A stretch of DNA of 64,000 nt from Myxococcales bacterium (GTDB taxonomy: Bacteria; Myxococcota; Polyangia; Nannocystales; Nannocystaceae). Under the pieces are notes generated by a model, which worked only from the letters and a program-made list of their open reading frames with translations, was not told the DNA's origin and did no database searches. This document shows, one piece after another, positions 1 to 9,186 of the stretch. Both the position numbers and the translations under genes were made by a program. The stretch covers positions 248,001 through 312,000 of the forward strand of contig JAEUJW010000075.1 of assembly GCA_016793465.1 (NCBI GenBank), in the 5' to 3' direction. Numbering within the stretch: position 1 is the first letter of the stretch; the number at the start of each line of letters is the position of its first letter.

Positions 1-198
1 CCGTCCGCCGCGCTGCCCGAGTAACACCCGCACGCGAGCGTCACCCACGCGACCCAGACCCCGCGGCCGACAGCATGCGCGCGCCTCATCCCACCGACTC
101 TACACGCCCGCCGCCCGCGACATCCAGCACAACGACGAGCACAACGACGCGGGGTACCCCGCCCCCACCGCCAGCCCACACACGCTCGCCCGCACCGA

Positions 199-266
199 CA
201 GACCGCCAGAGGATCGAACTCTGTCCGCAGGATTTGGTGTCCCGCAGCCCCCCCAGGAAGCGATCG
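199..266 (-). tRNA. tRNA-Trp-like element, most diverged copy (A)
   Basis: Read on the minus strand, this folds as a tRNA-like cloverleaf. The acceptor arms (266-260 with 206-200) pair in 6 of 7 positions. The T-arm (223-207) has a 5-bp stem and a TTCGATC loop. The anticodon stem-loop (244-228) has loop CACCAAA, placing CCA at positions 34-36 but with A instead of the universal U33. Only 15 nt separate the acceptor from the anticodon stem, so the D-arm is reduced. No 3' CCA is encoded. With the U33 change this copy looks degenerate. It may be a decayed tRNA-Trp, or a tRNA-like RNA with another role. Confidence 0.3.
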
Positions 267-307
267 AAAGTCCCCAATTTTAAAAAATCTCAAAAGATCC
301 TCCGCCA

Positions 308-375
308 CAGGCCGCCAGGGGATCGAACCCTGCCCGCCGGATTTGGAGTCCAGCGGTCCCCCCAGGAAGCAGCCT
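308..375 (-). tRNA. tRNA-Trp(CCA)-like element, copy B, short D-arm
   Basis: Minus-strand fold: a 7-bp acceptor (375-369 with 315-309, one G-U pair), U8, a 15-nt stretch where a D-arm should be (at best a 3-bp TCC/GGA stem), then an anticodon stem of 5 pairs with loop CTCCAAA (353-337). That is the canonical tRNA-Trp anticodon loop with CCA at 34-36. A 4-nt variable loop and a perfect T-arm (332-316, loop TTCGATC) follow. The discriminator is G and CCA is not encoded. Canonical tRNAs have about four more nucleotides before the anticodon stem. It could be a real but unusual tRNA, a pseudo-tRNA, or a tRNA mimic. Confidence 0.45.
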
Positions 376-393
376 ATCTCTCGTCCCGCGCCA

Positions 394-461
394 CAGGCCG
401 CCAGGGGATCGAACCCTGCCCGCCGAATTTGGAGTCCAGCGGTCCCCCCAGGAAGCAGCCT
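394..461 (-). tRNA. tRNA-Trp(CCA)-like element, copy C, short D-arm
   Basis: Nearly identical to the copy 86 bp away. The single difference inside the element (426 versus 340) turns a G-C pair of the anticodon stem into G-U, so pairing is kept. The acceptor (461-455 with 401-395), T-arm and CTCCAAA loop are intact and the D-region is again only 15 nt. Conservation of the fold argues for some constraint or a recent duplication. Function unknown. Confidence 0.45.
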
Positions 462-467
462 ATCTCT

Positions 468-1025
468 GCACTCATCGCTGCCCGCGGATCGGGCTCCGAC
501 GGCCCCTTCCGGGCCACGGCCAATGCTCTCTCGACAATACGAATCTCCGCACTGCACATTCGCAGCACCTTCATTCGCCGCACGCGCCCCGCGTTCGCAG
601 CACCGCGTGTCGCTCGCGGACGACCCGACGCACGCGGACGCACGTCGTCGCGCGCACGACGTCCTCCGAGACGCCCGCCGTCGCACCGCCGCACGCCAGG
701 CCGAACCCGCAGAGCCGCGAATTCAGGCCAAAAGACGCCGCAGGAGTCGATTACGCCCGAACGCGAGCCCGAGCTATGCGCGCCACCACGGGCACCAGGA
801 GCGCGACCAGAGCTCCGCGACGCGCGAAGCGGCGGGCATGGCGGCGGGACCGGCGATGTGGATGGCGAGCGGCACGAGCACCTCGATGAGCCCCGATATC
901 TACGCTCCCGCCGCCTCAATGTCAACACTCTCGACCCCGCACTATCAACAATTATTAAATCGTCGATCGTCGGCCGCGGCCCCGCGGCCGCGCGCTCACC
1001 CGCGCCCACGCGGCCGCAGTGACCC
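468..1025. other. Gap without a convincing gene
   Basis: Open frames here lack the codon bias and domain content of real neighbours and look like GC-driven frames. An A/T-rich patch (about 946-960) precedes the end of the next minus-strand gene and may mark a transcription stop. I see nothing else. Confidence 0.5.
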
Positions 1026-2528
1026 TCAACGCCGGAGCGCCCGCACCACCGCCACGAGCGCCCCCGCCCCGACGCCCCCGACGACCACAAACCCGAGCGC
1101 CGGCCCCCAGACCCCGACGCGCGCCAGCTTGATCGCCCCGACGCTGAGCATGTCGACCGGCTGCCCCGCGAACCCGACGACGGGGCTCGCCGAGGGCGAC
1201 CAGTGCGACGCCGCGATGTAGCCCGACCCGTCCATGCGCATCATCAGGCGCGCCATCCACTCGAAGATCGAGTGCACCCCGAACCACCCCGACAGCCCGA
1301 CCGCCAGCCCCACACCGATCCACCAGCACACCCGCCGCCAGCGCGCCCACCCCGGCACCACGTCCTCGAGCGCCGCCGCGAACCCCAGCATCGCCAGCGG
1401 GATCACCGGCACCAGGTGCCGCGCCCCCAGCCCCCACCCGCCGTACCAGTCGCTGCGCGTCGAGATCACCAGCCACCGCAGCAGCATCGTGCCCACCGCG
1501 AACCACCACACCACCGCCCCTCTGCGGCGCAGCGCCGCCCACCCGAGCAGCCCCAGCGCCGCCGCCGGCGAGTACAGCCAGAAGCTGCGCCCCGGCCCCA
1601 CGAGCAGCCCGGCGAGCCCCTCCCACGGCCACACGAACCAGCTGTAGTGGCCGAACCGCCCGGTCTCGAGCGGGTCGCCGAACCGCCACCACTGCCCGAG
1701 CAGCAGCAGCCCCGCCGCGAGCGCCAGCAGCCCCGCCGCGCCGATCCACCCGCGCCGGTCGCCGCGCCCGTACGCCAGCGCCAGCCCGATCGCACACGGC
1801 AACAGCGTCACGTTCAGCGCGTGCACGTGCAGCGAGAACCCGACGATCGCCCCCGCCAACCACAGCCACCGCGACCCCGCCCCGCGCCAGCGCGTCACGC
1901 AGTACGCCGCCGCCACCACGCACAGCCCGCTGAGCGGCTCGGACAGCATGGTGCGGCTGTACGCCCACGCCGACGTCGCCAGCGCGAACGCCCCCGCGGT
2001 CACCAGCGCCGTGCGCTCGGCGAACCCGAGCGCCCGCAGCCACAGCGCCAGCAGCCCCACCGTCGCCGCCGTCACCACGCAGTTGACCAGCGAGACCACC
2101 AGCCGCAGCCAGTCCGCCCGCGGCTCGCGGCGATGAAACACATAGTGGTCCGACCGCACCGCGTGCGCCCACGTCGGCGGCACCGCCGGCGCCGTCACCT
2201 CGGCGATCGCGACCAGCGGCAGCGCCACCAGCGACAGCCCGTGCCCGAAGAACCCGTAGCGGCGCCCGTCCACGTCCGCCACCCCGAACGTCCCGTCCGG
2301 CCGCCCCTTCGGCTCCCCGGTGCGCTTGGGGATCCCGGCGATCATTAAATCGCCGTCCTCCCACAGGCTCACCGCCGTCTGGAACACCACCTCGTCGTCG
2401 GGGAACTCGATGCGCCCCGGCGCCGTCAGCAGATACACCGCCCCCGCGAGCACAGCGAGCGCGCCGGCGCCTCGCACCGTCACGCCCGCCGTCCTGCGTC
2501 CGCCGCGAACGCGCCCCTCGCCGCCCAC
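1026..2528 (-). CDS. Polytopic membrane glycosyltransferase-like protein (GT-C type)
   Basis: A 500-aa protein with about ten hydrophobic segments. After a short basic N-terminus and a first membrane helix comes a loop with an acidic pair (FPDDE), the place where GT-C enzymes of the dolichyl-phosphate-mannose/arabinosyltransferase type keep catalytic acids. The rest is alternating helices rich in Leu, Ala and Trp and a basic C-terminal end. It probably transfers a sugar from a polyprenyl-phosphate carrier on the outer face of the inner membrane; the acceptor is unknown. It starts with GTG 10 bp after the stop of the upstream lipoprotein gene, so the two may be co-transcribed. One rare TTA codon sits near residue 61. 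The family call rests on topology and the acidic motif. Confidence 0.6.
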   Translation of the reverse strand: MGGEGRVRGGRRTAGVTVRGAGALAVLAGAVYLLTAPGRIEFPDDEVVFQTAVSLWEDGDLMIAGIPKRTGEPKGRPDGTFGVADVDGRRYGFFGHGLSLVALPLVAIAEVTAPAVPPTWAHAVRSDHYVFHRREPRADWLRLVVSLVNCVVTAATVGLLALWLRALGFAERTALVTAGAFALATSAWAYSRTMLSEPLSGLCVVAAAYCVTRWRGAGSRWLWLAGAIVGFSLHVHALNVTLLPCAIGLALAYGRGDRRGWIGAAGLLALAAGLLLLGQWWRFGDPLETGRFGHYSWFVWPWEGLAGLLVGPGRSFWLYSPAAALGLLGWAALRRRGAVVWWFAVGTMLLRWLVISTRSDWYGGWGLGARHLVPVIPLAMLGFAAALEDVVPGWARWRRVCWWIGVGLAVGLSGWFGVHSIFEWMARLMMRMDGSGYIAASHWSPSASPVVGFAGQPVDMLSVGAIKLARVGVWGPALGFVVVGGVGAGALVAVVRALRR

Positions 2529-2538
2529 GCGGGGCTCG

Positions 2539-3057
2539 TCAGCCGCTGGTGCCGCCGGACATGTCGTTGGTGCACAGCGACGTGTCGAACGTGCAGGTCA
2601 CCGCGTCGCACAGCAGCGTGCCGCCGGTGTTGCCGAGGCTCTCGCAGGTGAAGCCATTGAGGTTCTGGCCGTCGCACTGCTCGTTCTGGTCGATGGTCCC
2701 GTTGCCGCAGCCGCCGATCACCGGGCCGGTGCCGCCGGTCTCGTCGGGACCCGGGCCGGTCGAGCCGCTGGTCGAGCCGCCGCTGGTCGTCCCGCCGCTC
2801 GTCGTCCCGCCGATGCCGGTGGTGTTGCCGGCGCTCGACGAGTCCTCCTCGCCGCCGGTGACCGTGCCGCCCGGGCCGGTCGTCGGGTTGCCGCCGCTGC
2901 TCCCGCCCGAGCTATCGGTGACCGGGAAGTACGTCTCACCCTCCTCACCCCCGTTGGGCAAGCTCGAGAACCCGCTCGCTTCCATGACCTCGTCGCCACA
3001 CCCAGTCAGGCCGGACAGGAAGATTGCAGCTACAGCGAGCGGGCGAAAAATCGTCAT
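2539..3057 (-). CDS. Lipoprotein with Ser/Gly/Thr linker and myxobacterial disulfide repeat
   Basis: The start at 3057 gives a clean type II signal (hydrophobic stretch ending LSGLTGC) and has an AGAGGA ribosome site just upstream; an upstream ATG at 3099 would add 14 unlikely residues. After the lipidated Cys the protein runs through Ser/Gly/Thr-rich linkers (TSGG-type repeats). It ends in a Cys-rich module with CGNG and EQCDG motifs, as in the myxobacterial disulfide-repeat family. Likely an exposed outer-membrane lipoprotein; the function of that module is not known. It precedes the glycosyltransferase-like gene on the same strand. Confidence 0.75.
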   Translation of the reverse strand: MTIFRPLAVAAIFLSGLTGCGDEVMEASGFSSLPNGGEEGETYFPVTDSSGGSSGGNPTTGPGGTVTGGEEDSSSAGNTTGIGGTTSGGTTSGGSTSGSTGPGPDETGGTGPVIGGCGNGTIDQNEQCDGQNLNGFTCESLGNTGGTLLCDAVTCTFDTSLCTNDMSGGTSG

Positions 3058-3314
3058 GGTCCTCTTTTCGCCCCCCCGAGCAATCGCGGTCAAGAACAAA
3101 GCCCGAAATACAAGAGAGTACGGTCACGGCCTGAAGCCCCCACCCGCGCAGAGCTGCCTCGCCCCGCCGAGCCTCTTGCGCATACATCCCCCCGGCGCCC
3201 CGCCGGCCGCACCCGCGCCGCGGCGCACTCTTTGGACTTGCAACGACCCGGCCCCGCCTGGAAGCTCTCGCCTTCCGGCCGCCTCGGCCCCAAATCACCG
3301 AACCCCCAGCGCTC

Positions 3315-6164
3315 ATGCCCGAGATCCCCGCCGGCCTGCAACCCGTGACTGCGCACCCCCCGACGACGGCGGACGGCCCCGTCAACGAGGCCCAGGCCTG
3401 GCTGGACAGCCTGCGACGCGTCTGCGGCGCCGTCGTCTCGGTCCGCATCGACGCCACCCGCCCGTTCGACACCGAGTGGAACGGCACCTCGCAGGCGACC
3501 GCATTTGTGGTCGACGCGGAGCGTGGGATCCTCCTCTCCAACCGCCACGTCGTCCACCCCGGCCCCGTCGTCGCCGAGGCCGTGTTCCTCAACCACGAGG
3601 AGATCCCCCTCCGCCCGCTCTACCGCGACCCCGTCCACGACTTCGGGTTCTTCCAGTACGACCCCGCCGCCCTGCGTTTCATGCGCCCGGTGGCCCTCCG
3701 CCTCGCCCCCGAGAAGGCCCGCGTCGGCACCGAGGTCCGCGTCGTCGGCAACGACGCCGGCGAGAAGCTCTCCATCCTCGCCGGCACGCTCGCCCGCCTC
3801 GACCGCCCCGCCCCCACCTACGGCACCCACCGCTACAACGACTTTAATACCTTCTACATCCAGGCGGCCTCGGGCACCTCCGGCGGCTCGTCGGGCTCGC
3901 CCGTGGTCGACATCACCGGCGACGTCGTGGCCCTCAACGCCGGCTCGCGCACCCAGGCCGCCTCGAGCTTCTTCCTCCCGCTCGACCGCGTCGTGCTCGC
4001 CCTCGAGCGCGTGCGCGCCGGCCTCCACGTGCCCCGCGGCACGCTGATGACGACCTTCGTGCACACCCCGTACGACGAGCTGCGCCGCCTCGGCCTGCGC
4101 ACCGCCAGCGAGCAGGCCGCCCGCGACGCCGACCCCGAGGGCACCGGCCTGCTCGTGGTCGAGAAGCGCCTCCCGGGCGGCGTCACCGACGGCCTGCTCG
4201 AGCCCGGCGACATCCTGCTGGCGGTCGACGGCGCGCGCATCTCCGGGTTCGTGCCCCTCGAGGCGGCCCTCGACGCCCGCGTCGGCCACGCCGTCGACCT
4301 CGAGATCGAACGCGGCGGCGAGCCCATGCGCGTGCGCCCGCACGTCCAGGACCTCCACGCCATCACCCCCGCGAGCTTCCTCGAGTGCGGCGGCGGCGTG
4401 CTGCACGACCTCTCGTACCAGCGCGCGCGCAACCCCCAGGTCCCGCTCGTCGGCGTCTACGTGGCCAACGCCGGCTACATGCTGGCCCCCCTCGAGCTCG
4501 AGCGCGGCGCCGTGATCCGCTCGATCGGCGGCAAGCCCACCCCCGACCTCGCCGCCGCCGAGGCCCTGCTCAGCGCCCTCCCCGACGGCACCAAGACCAC
4601 CGTCCGCTACTACGACCTCGAGGCCCCGACCCGCGAGCGCGTCGCCGTGATCACCATGGACCGGCGGTGGTTCGCCATGTCGCGCGCCGACCGCGACGAC
4701 GCCACCGGCCTGTGGACCCCGCGTGCGCTCGCCCTCCCGCCGCCGCCGCCGCCGCCGCAGCCGACCACCACCAGCTTCCCGCGCAGCGACGACCCCCGCA
4801 TCCAGCGGCTGATGCCCTCGCTCGTCACCGTCGACGCGGCGATCCCCTACAAGATCGACGGCGTGCACAACATCCGCTTCCGCGGCGCCGGTTTAATTAT
4901 CGACAGCGTCCGCGGCCTCGTGCTCGCCGACCGCAACGCCCTGCCGATCCCGCTCGCCGACGTGCGCCTGACCTTCGCCGGCGGCGTCGAGATCCCCGCG
5001 AAGATCGTGTTCCTCCACCCCCACCACAACTACGGCGTGGTCCGCTACGACCCCGCCCTGCTCGGCGACACCCCCGTCCGCGACGCCGAGCTCCACACGG
5101 CCACGCTCGCCCCCGGCGACGAGGTCAGCGTCGTCGCCGTCAAGCACAACCACCGCATCGTCGCCTACTCCACCGAGGTCGCCGCGGTCGAGCCCGTCGA
5201 CCTCCCGCTGCCCCGCCCGCCCCGCTTCCGCGCCATGAACATGGAGCGCATCGCCGTCTCGACCGCCGTCGAGTCGATCGGCGGCGCCCTCACCGACGCC
5301 GTCGGCCGCGTGCTCGCCCTGTGGGCCACGTTCTCGTACCAGGACGGCAAGGACCACCGCACCCACGAGCACGGCATCCACGCCGACCTGCTCGCCGACA
5401 TGGTCGCCGCCCTGCGCGCCGGCCAGGAGCCGGTGTTCCACGACCTCGGCTGCGAGCTCGGCCTGCTCTCGCTCGCCGAGGCCCGCAACCACGGCCTCTC
5501 GCCCGCGGCCGCCGCCCGCATCGAGGCCCACGACCCCGTGCGCCGCCAGGTCCTCGTGGTCCAGCGCACCTCGCCCGTCGGCCCCGGCTGGCGCCCCGGC
5601 GACCTCGTGCTCGCCGTCGCACCTGCCCCTCCGGACCTGTCCCCCGGGACCTTGACCCCGGGACATGTCCCCTGGGGCAGCCCCGTGACCAGCTTCTGCG
5701 AGCTCGAGCGGGCCGCCGCCGCCGGCCGCCTGCACGTCACCGTGCTGCGCGACGGCCACGAGCTCGGCCTCGTGGTCGCCGCCACCCCGCGCCGCGGCTG
5801 CGGCACCGACCGCGTGATCCACTGGGCCGGCGCCCTCCTGCAGGCCCCCCACCACGCCGCCCAGGTCCAGCGCAACCTGACCCCCGCCGGCGCCTACATC
5901 TCGCTGTACTGGTACGGCTCGCCCGCCTCGCGCTCCCGCCTCCGCGCCGCCCGCTGCATCGTCGCCGTCGACGGCAAGCCCACCCCCGACCTCGACAGCT
6001 TCCTCGCCGCCGTGCGCGGCAAGCCCAACCGCGCGTCCGTCCGCCTGAAGACCCTCGACCTCGACGACAAGGTCGAGCTCATCACCCTGCGCCTCGACCT
6101 CGACTACTTCCCGACCTACGAGCTCCGCCACGTCGACGGCGCCTGGGTCCGCACCGAGCTGTGA
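3315..6164 (+). CDS. Double HtrA/Nma111-like serine protease with PDZ domains
   Basis: A 949-aa protein made of two trypsin/HtrA-like halves, each with PDZ-like segments, the layout of the fungal Nma111p type. The first half has the full triad: His78 (NRHVV), Asp109 and Ser193 in GSSGSP. In the second half the equivalent places read Asn541 (DRNAL), Asn572 (HNYG) and an ESIGG stretch near 655, so it is a pseudoprotease. PDZ-like segments follow at about 260-340, 370-450 and near the C-terminus. There is no signal peptide, so it is probably cytoplasmic. A palindromic stretch at 5633-5677 is translated in frame inside a late PDZ-like loop. Divergent from the lipoprotein gene at 3057. A role in protein quality control is inferred from the family. 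Confidence 0.75.
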   Translation: MPEIPAGLQPVTAHPPTTADGPVNEAQAWLDSLRRVCGAVVSVRIDATRPFDTEWNGTSQATAFVVDAERGILLSNRHVVHPGPVVAEAVFLNHEEIPLRPLYRDPVHDFGFFQYDPAALRFMRPVALRLAPEKARVGTEVRVVGNDAGEKLSILAGTLARLDRPAPTYGTHRYNDFNTFYIQAASGTSGGSSGSPVVDITGDVVALNAGSRTQAASSFFLPLDRVVLALERVRAGLHVPRGTLMTTFVHTPYDELRRLGLRTASEQAARDADPEGTGLLVVEKRLPGGVTDGLLEPGDILLAVDGARISGFVPLEAALDARVGHAVDLEIERGGEPMRVRPHVQDLHAITPASFLECGGGVLHDLSYQRARNPQVPLVGVYVANAGYMLAPLELERGAVIRSIGGKPTPDLAAAEALLSALPDGTKTTVRYYDLEAPTRERVAVITMDRRWFAMSRADRDDATGLWTPRALALPPPPPPPQPTTTSFPRSDDPRIQRLMPSLVTVDAAIPYKIDGVHNIRFRGAGLIIDSVRGLVLADRNALPIPLADVRLTFAGGVEIPAKIVFLHPHHNYGVVRYDPALLGDTPVRDAELHTATLAPGDEVSVVAVKHNHRIVAYSTEVAAVEPVDLPLPRPPRFRAMNMERIAVSTAVESIGGALTDAVGRVLALWATFSYQDGKDHRTHEHGIHADLLADMVAALRAGQEPVFHDLGCELGLLSLAEARNHGLSPAAAARIEAHDPVRRQVLVVQRTSPVGPGWRPGDLVLAVAPAPPDLSPGTLTPGHVPWGSPVTSFCELERAAAAGRLHVTVLRDGHELGLVVAATPRRGCGTDRVIHWAGALLQAPHHAAQVQRNLTPAGAYISLYWYGSPASRSRLRAARCIVAVDGKPTPDLDSFLAAVRGKPNRASVRLKTLDLDDKVELITLRLDLDYFPTYELRHVDGAWVRTEL
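5633..5677. repeat. Palindromic element translated in frame within the protease gene
   Basis: The stretch contains a perfect 12-bp palindrome (gggacatgtccc, 5660-5671) flanked by C and G runs, plus an imperfect inverted copy beginning at 5633. It encodes a Pro/Gly/Ser loop, so the frame is kept. It looks like a small interspersed palindrome inserted in a coding region; similar TGTCC/GGACA hairpins occur between genes elsewhere in the window. Confidence 0.5.
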
Positions 6165-6255
6165 GCCCGCCGCGGCGCACGTCCGCGCCCCCCGGTCCGC
6201 CGACCGCGCGCCGAACCACTCCCGCGAGCGCGGGCCGCCCGCCTACAATGCCGGG

Positions 6256-8001
6256 ATGATGCCTCGCCTTCGCCTGCTCGTGCTCGCCGCCATCCTCCCC
6301 GCCTGTACCGACCGCGACCCCAAGGGCGACCCCGGCGAGACCACCGGGACCCTCACCTCGACCGACCCCACCGCGACCGACACGCCGCCGACCAGCAGCG
6401 ACCCGAGCACCCCCACCAACTCCGAGCCGACCACCGGCGGCCCGCCCGACAGCGACACCCGCGCGCTCGCCGTCAACCGCGCCGTCGACATCCTGTTCGT
6501 CATCGACAACTCGGGCTCGATGGCCGAGGAGCAGGCCCGGCTCGCGGCCAACGCCGCCGCGTTCTTCGACGTGCTCGACGCCCCCGACGTGCGCGCCGAC
6601 TACCGCATCGGCTTCACCACCACCGACGCCGGCAACCCGCGCTGCGCGGCCACCACCCCGGAGAACGGCGGCCTGACCCTGAAGAGCTGCGTCGACCGCG
6701 TCGCCGAGGGCGAGTTCATGACGTTCGACGGCGACGTCTCGAGCGCGTGCACCGACTTCTGCAACATCAGCGGCCTGGCCACCACGCCGACGCCGATCGA
6801 CCAGGACGAATCCTCGGCGCCGCGCATGTGGATCGAACGGACCGGCGGCGCCACCAACCTCGCGGGCGACATCGACATGCTCGCGGCCTTCCAGTGCCTC
6901 GCCCCCCAGGGCGTCACCGGCTGCGGCTTCGAGTCCCACCTCGAGGCCATGTACCGGGCCCTCGCCGCCAGCAACGACAAGAACTCCGTGACCAACTACG
7001 GCTTCACCCGCCAGCAGTCGCTGCTCTCGCTGGTGTTCGTCACCGACGAGACCGACTGCTCGAGCAACCCGCAGTGGAAGGACATCTTCGTCGCCAACAA
7101 GGTGTTCTGGTCGAGCCCCGACGACCCCGCCCCGACGTCGGCGGTGTGCTGGCGCGCCGGCGTGTCCTGCTCCGGCGCCGGCCCGACCTACGAGGCCTGC
7201 AGCGCCGAGAACTGGGACGAAGCCGGCTCCCCCGGCGCCCCCGACGAGCTGGCGGTGCTGCACCCGGTCGGCCGCTACATCGACTTCGTGCAGAACATCG
7301 AGGCCCAAAAGCAGCAGTTCGACGCGAACCAGCAGGTGCTCGTCTCGCTGATCGCCGGCGTGCCGATCGGCTACGAGTCCTACGCCAGCGAGATCCAGTA
7401 CGCCGACAGCCCCGACGCCGACTTCCAGAGCAGCTTCGGCGTCGGCCCCGGCTGCATCGTCGGCCCGATCGACGCCCCCGAGTCCACCGCCGTCCCCCCG
7501 GTCCGCGAGCGCGAGTTCGCCGAGGCCTTCATGGTCGACCCCGAGCAGGGCCGCAACCTCTACTCGGTCTGCGAGGACGACTACTCCGCCGCCCTCGCCG
7601 ACATCGCCGACGCCATCCGCGACCAGCTGCCCGCGGCCTGCTTCGACGCCTGCGTCGCCGACCTGTCGCCCGGGACCCCGCTGCTCGAGCCGGACTGCCA
7701 AGTCTATCAGGAGAGCCTGTTCGACGGCACCCGCGTCCCCGTGGTCGAGTGCAGCGAGGGCGTGGGCCCCGACGGCCCGGCCTGGGTGGTCCCCGACGGC
7801 GAGACCGTCTGCTCCGCCGAGCTCGTCGACCGCGACTCCCTCACCCCGAGCTCGCTCGATGACATGTCCCAGCGCTGCAGCGACGCCGGCTACAACCTCG
7901 AGTTCCTCATCGTCCGCGCCGGCGCCACCCCGCCCGGCGTGACCATGTCCGCCGCCTGCGAGCTGTCGAACGACAAGCCCAAGGACTGCCCGAACCTCTG
8001 A
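6256..8001 (+). CDS. VWA-domain lipoprotein
   Basis: A signal peptide ends in a lipobox (ILPAC), then comes a Thr/Ser/Pro/Asp linker to about residue 72, then a von Willebrand A domain opening with FVIDNSGSM, a complete DxSxS metal-ion (MIDAS) motif. The rest is Cys-rich, suggesting a disulfide-stabilised secreted fold. It is a clear paralog of the gene at 35487: both share the MIDAS region, a TTTDA/TTTDV stretch, an SLIAGVP segment and a PPVRERE segment. Two ATGs are adjacent (6256, 6259). Likely an outer-membrane or surface protein binding a ligand through a divalent metal; the ligand is unknown. Confidence 0.8.
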   Translation: MMPRLRLLVLAAILPACTDRDPKGDPGETTGTLTSTDPTATDTPPTSSDPSTPTNSEPTTGGPPDSDTRALAVNRAVDILFVIDNSGSMAEEQARLAANAAAFFDVLDAPDVRADYRIGFTTTDAGNPRCAATTPENGGLTLKSCVDRVAEGEFMTFDGDVSSACTDFCNISGLATTPTPIDQDESSAPRMWIERTGGATNLAGDIDMLAAFQCLAPQGVTGCGFESHLEAMYRALAASNDKNSVTNYGFTRQQSLLSLVFVTDETDCSSNPQWKDIFVANKVFWSSPDDPAPTSAVCWRAGVSCSGAGPTYEACSAENWDEAGSPGAPDELAVLHPVGRYIDFVQNIEAQKQQFDANQQVLVSLIAGVPIGYESYASEIQYADSPDADFQSSFGVGPGCIVGPIDAPESTAVPPVREREFAEAFMVDPEQGRNLYSVCEDDYSAALADIADAIRDQLPAACFDACVADLSPGTPLLEPDCQVYQESLFDGTRVPVVECSEGVGPDGPAWVVPDGETVCSAELVDRDSLTPSSLDDMSQRCSDAGYNLEFLIVRAGATPPGVTMSAACELSNDKPKDCPNL

Positions 8002-8168
8002 GGTAGCCCGCGAAGCCCGCCGACGCGACCGGACCACGCCGCCCGACACGACGCGGCTCCGGCGCCTCGCCACACCCTCGCATGCTCGATTCCGCCCAAA
8101 ATTTACCTCCACAATCTGACTTGCATCGGACAACAAAAGGATCTTTCCTATTAAAACAGGCAAAACAA

Positions 8169-9146
8169 ATGTCTACCACAAGCAACAAATCTCTCTCCTT
8201 ACGTCCTCTTCACCTGCTCTGGCTGGTCCTCGGATGCCCGGCGGGCTCGGACAACGACCCGCCCGAGACCTCGGATCCGGCCCCGCAGAGCTCGTCCGAG
8301 GGCGGGGGTCAGTCCGAGACCGGCGGCGTCTCGCCGACCACCTCCGAGGGCGACCCGTCGGACACCACCGGCGCCGTCGACCCCGACGGCGGCAGCGAGT
8401 CCTCGCCGCCGGGCACCACCTCCGACACCTGCAACTTCATCTGCACCGACGACACTCCGTCCGTCGGCGTGCAGTGCGACCCGTTCGCCCAGGACTGCCC
8501 CGACGGCCAGAAGTGCAGCGCCTACGCCGAGAGCGGCGGCAACTCGTGGAACGCCACCAAGTGCGTGCCGGTCGCCGAGAACCCCAAGCAGCCGGGCGAC
8601 GCCTGCACCGTCGAGGGCAACGGCGTCAGCGGCATCGACGACTGCGACCTCGGCTCGTACTGCTGGGACACCAACGCCGAGAACATCGGCACCTGCGTCG
8701 CCCTGTGCCACGGCACCCCCGAGGCCGCCAGCTGCGACGACGTCGCCAAGACCTGCGCGATCTACAACGAGGGCGTCTTGAACCTCTGCCTCGACTCCTG
8801 CGACCCGCTCGCCCAGGACTGCGACATGGCCGACGACGTGTGCATCGGCAACCCCTCGAGCGACGGCTTCCTCTGCGTGCTCGACGCCTCCGGCGAGGAG
8901 GGCCAGCAGCACGACGCCTGCGAGTTCGCCAACAGCTGCGACCCCGGCCTGCTCTGCCTGAGCAGCACCGCCGCGAGCGAGTGCGACCCGGCCTCGTCCG
9001 GCTGCTGCGAGCCGTTCTGCGACCTCTCCGACCCCAACGCCGACGCCGACTGCGGCGGCGTCGGTCAGGTCTGCAACCCCTACTACGAGGAGAACACCGC
9101 CCCTCCCGGGCAGGAGAACATCGGCTACTGCGCGATCCCCATGTGA
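8169..9146 (+). CDS. Cys-rich secreted lipoprotein
   Basis: The start at 8169 gives a basic N-terminus, a hydrophobic core and lipobox LVLGC; an upstream ATG at 8082 would spoil the signal peptide. A Ser/Thr/Gly/Asp linker runs to about residue 85, followed by roughly 240 residues with many Cys in spaced pairs (CDP, CICT-like groups), implying several disulfides. The upstream 80 bp (8090-8168) are unusually A/T-rich for this genome and probably hold the promoter. I do not recognise the family beyond the myxobacterial Cys-rich lipoprotein type. Confidence 0.7.
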   Translation: MSTTSNKSLSLRPLHLLWLVLGCPAGSDNDPPETSDPAPQSSSEGGGQSETGGVSPTTSEGDPSDTTGAVDPDGGSESSPPGTTSDTCNFICTDDTPSVGVQCDPFAQDCPDGQKCSAYAESGGNSWNATKCVPVAENPKQPGDACTVEGNGVSGIDDCDLGSYCWDTNAENIGTCVALCHGTPEAASCDDVAKTCAIYNEGVLNLCLDSCDPLAQDCDMADDVCIGNPSSDGFLCVLDASGEEGQQHDACEFANSCDPGLLCLSSTAASECDPASSGCCEPFCDLSDPNADADCGGVGQVCNPYYEENTAPPGQENIGYCAIPM

Positions 9147-9186
9147 TCACCGGGTCGGTTGACGCCGACCCGTCGCCGCCTCGATC

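Larger units (their letters stand above)
303..467. repeat. 86-bp tandem duplication carrying tRNA-like copies B and C
   Basis: Bases 303-381 and 389-467 match over 79 positions with one mismatch, giving an 86-bp period. Identity extends a few bases beyond each tRNA-like element, including a shared flank next to the minus-strand 5' end. The copy at 199-266 lies outside the direct repeat and is more diverged, which suggests stepwise duplication. Confidence 0.75.

Noticed and set aside
1..1025. Several long frames at the window start as genes
   Set aside because: No ribosome sites, no recognisable domains and overlap with the tRNA-like elements.
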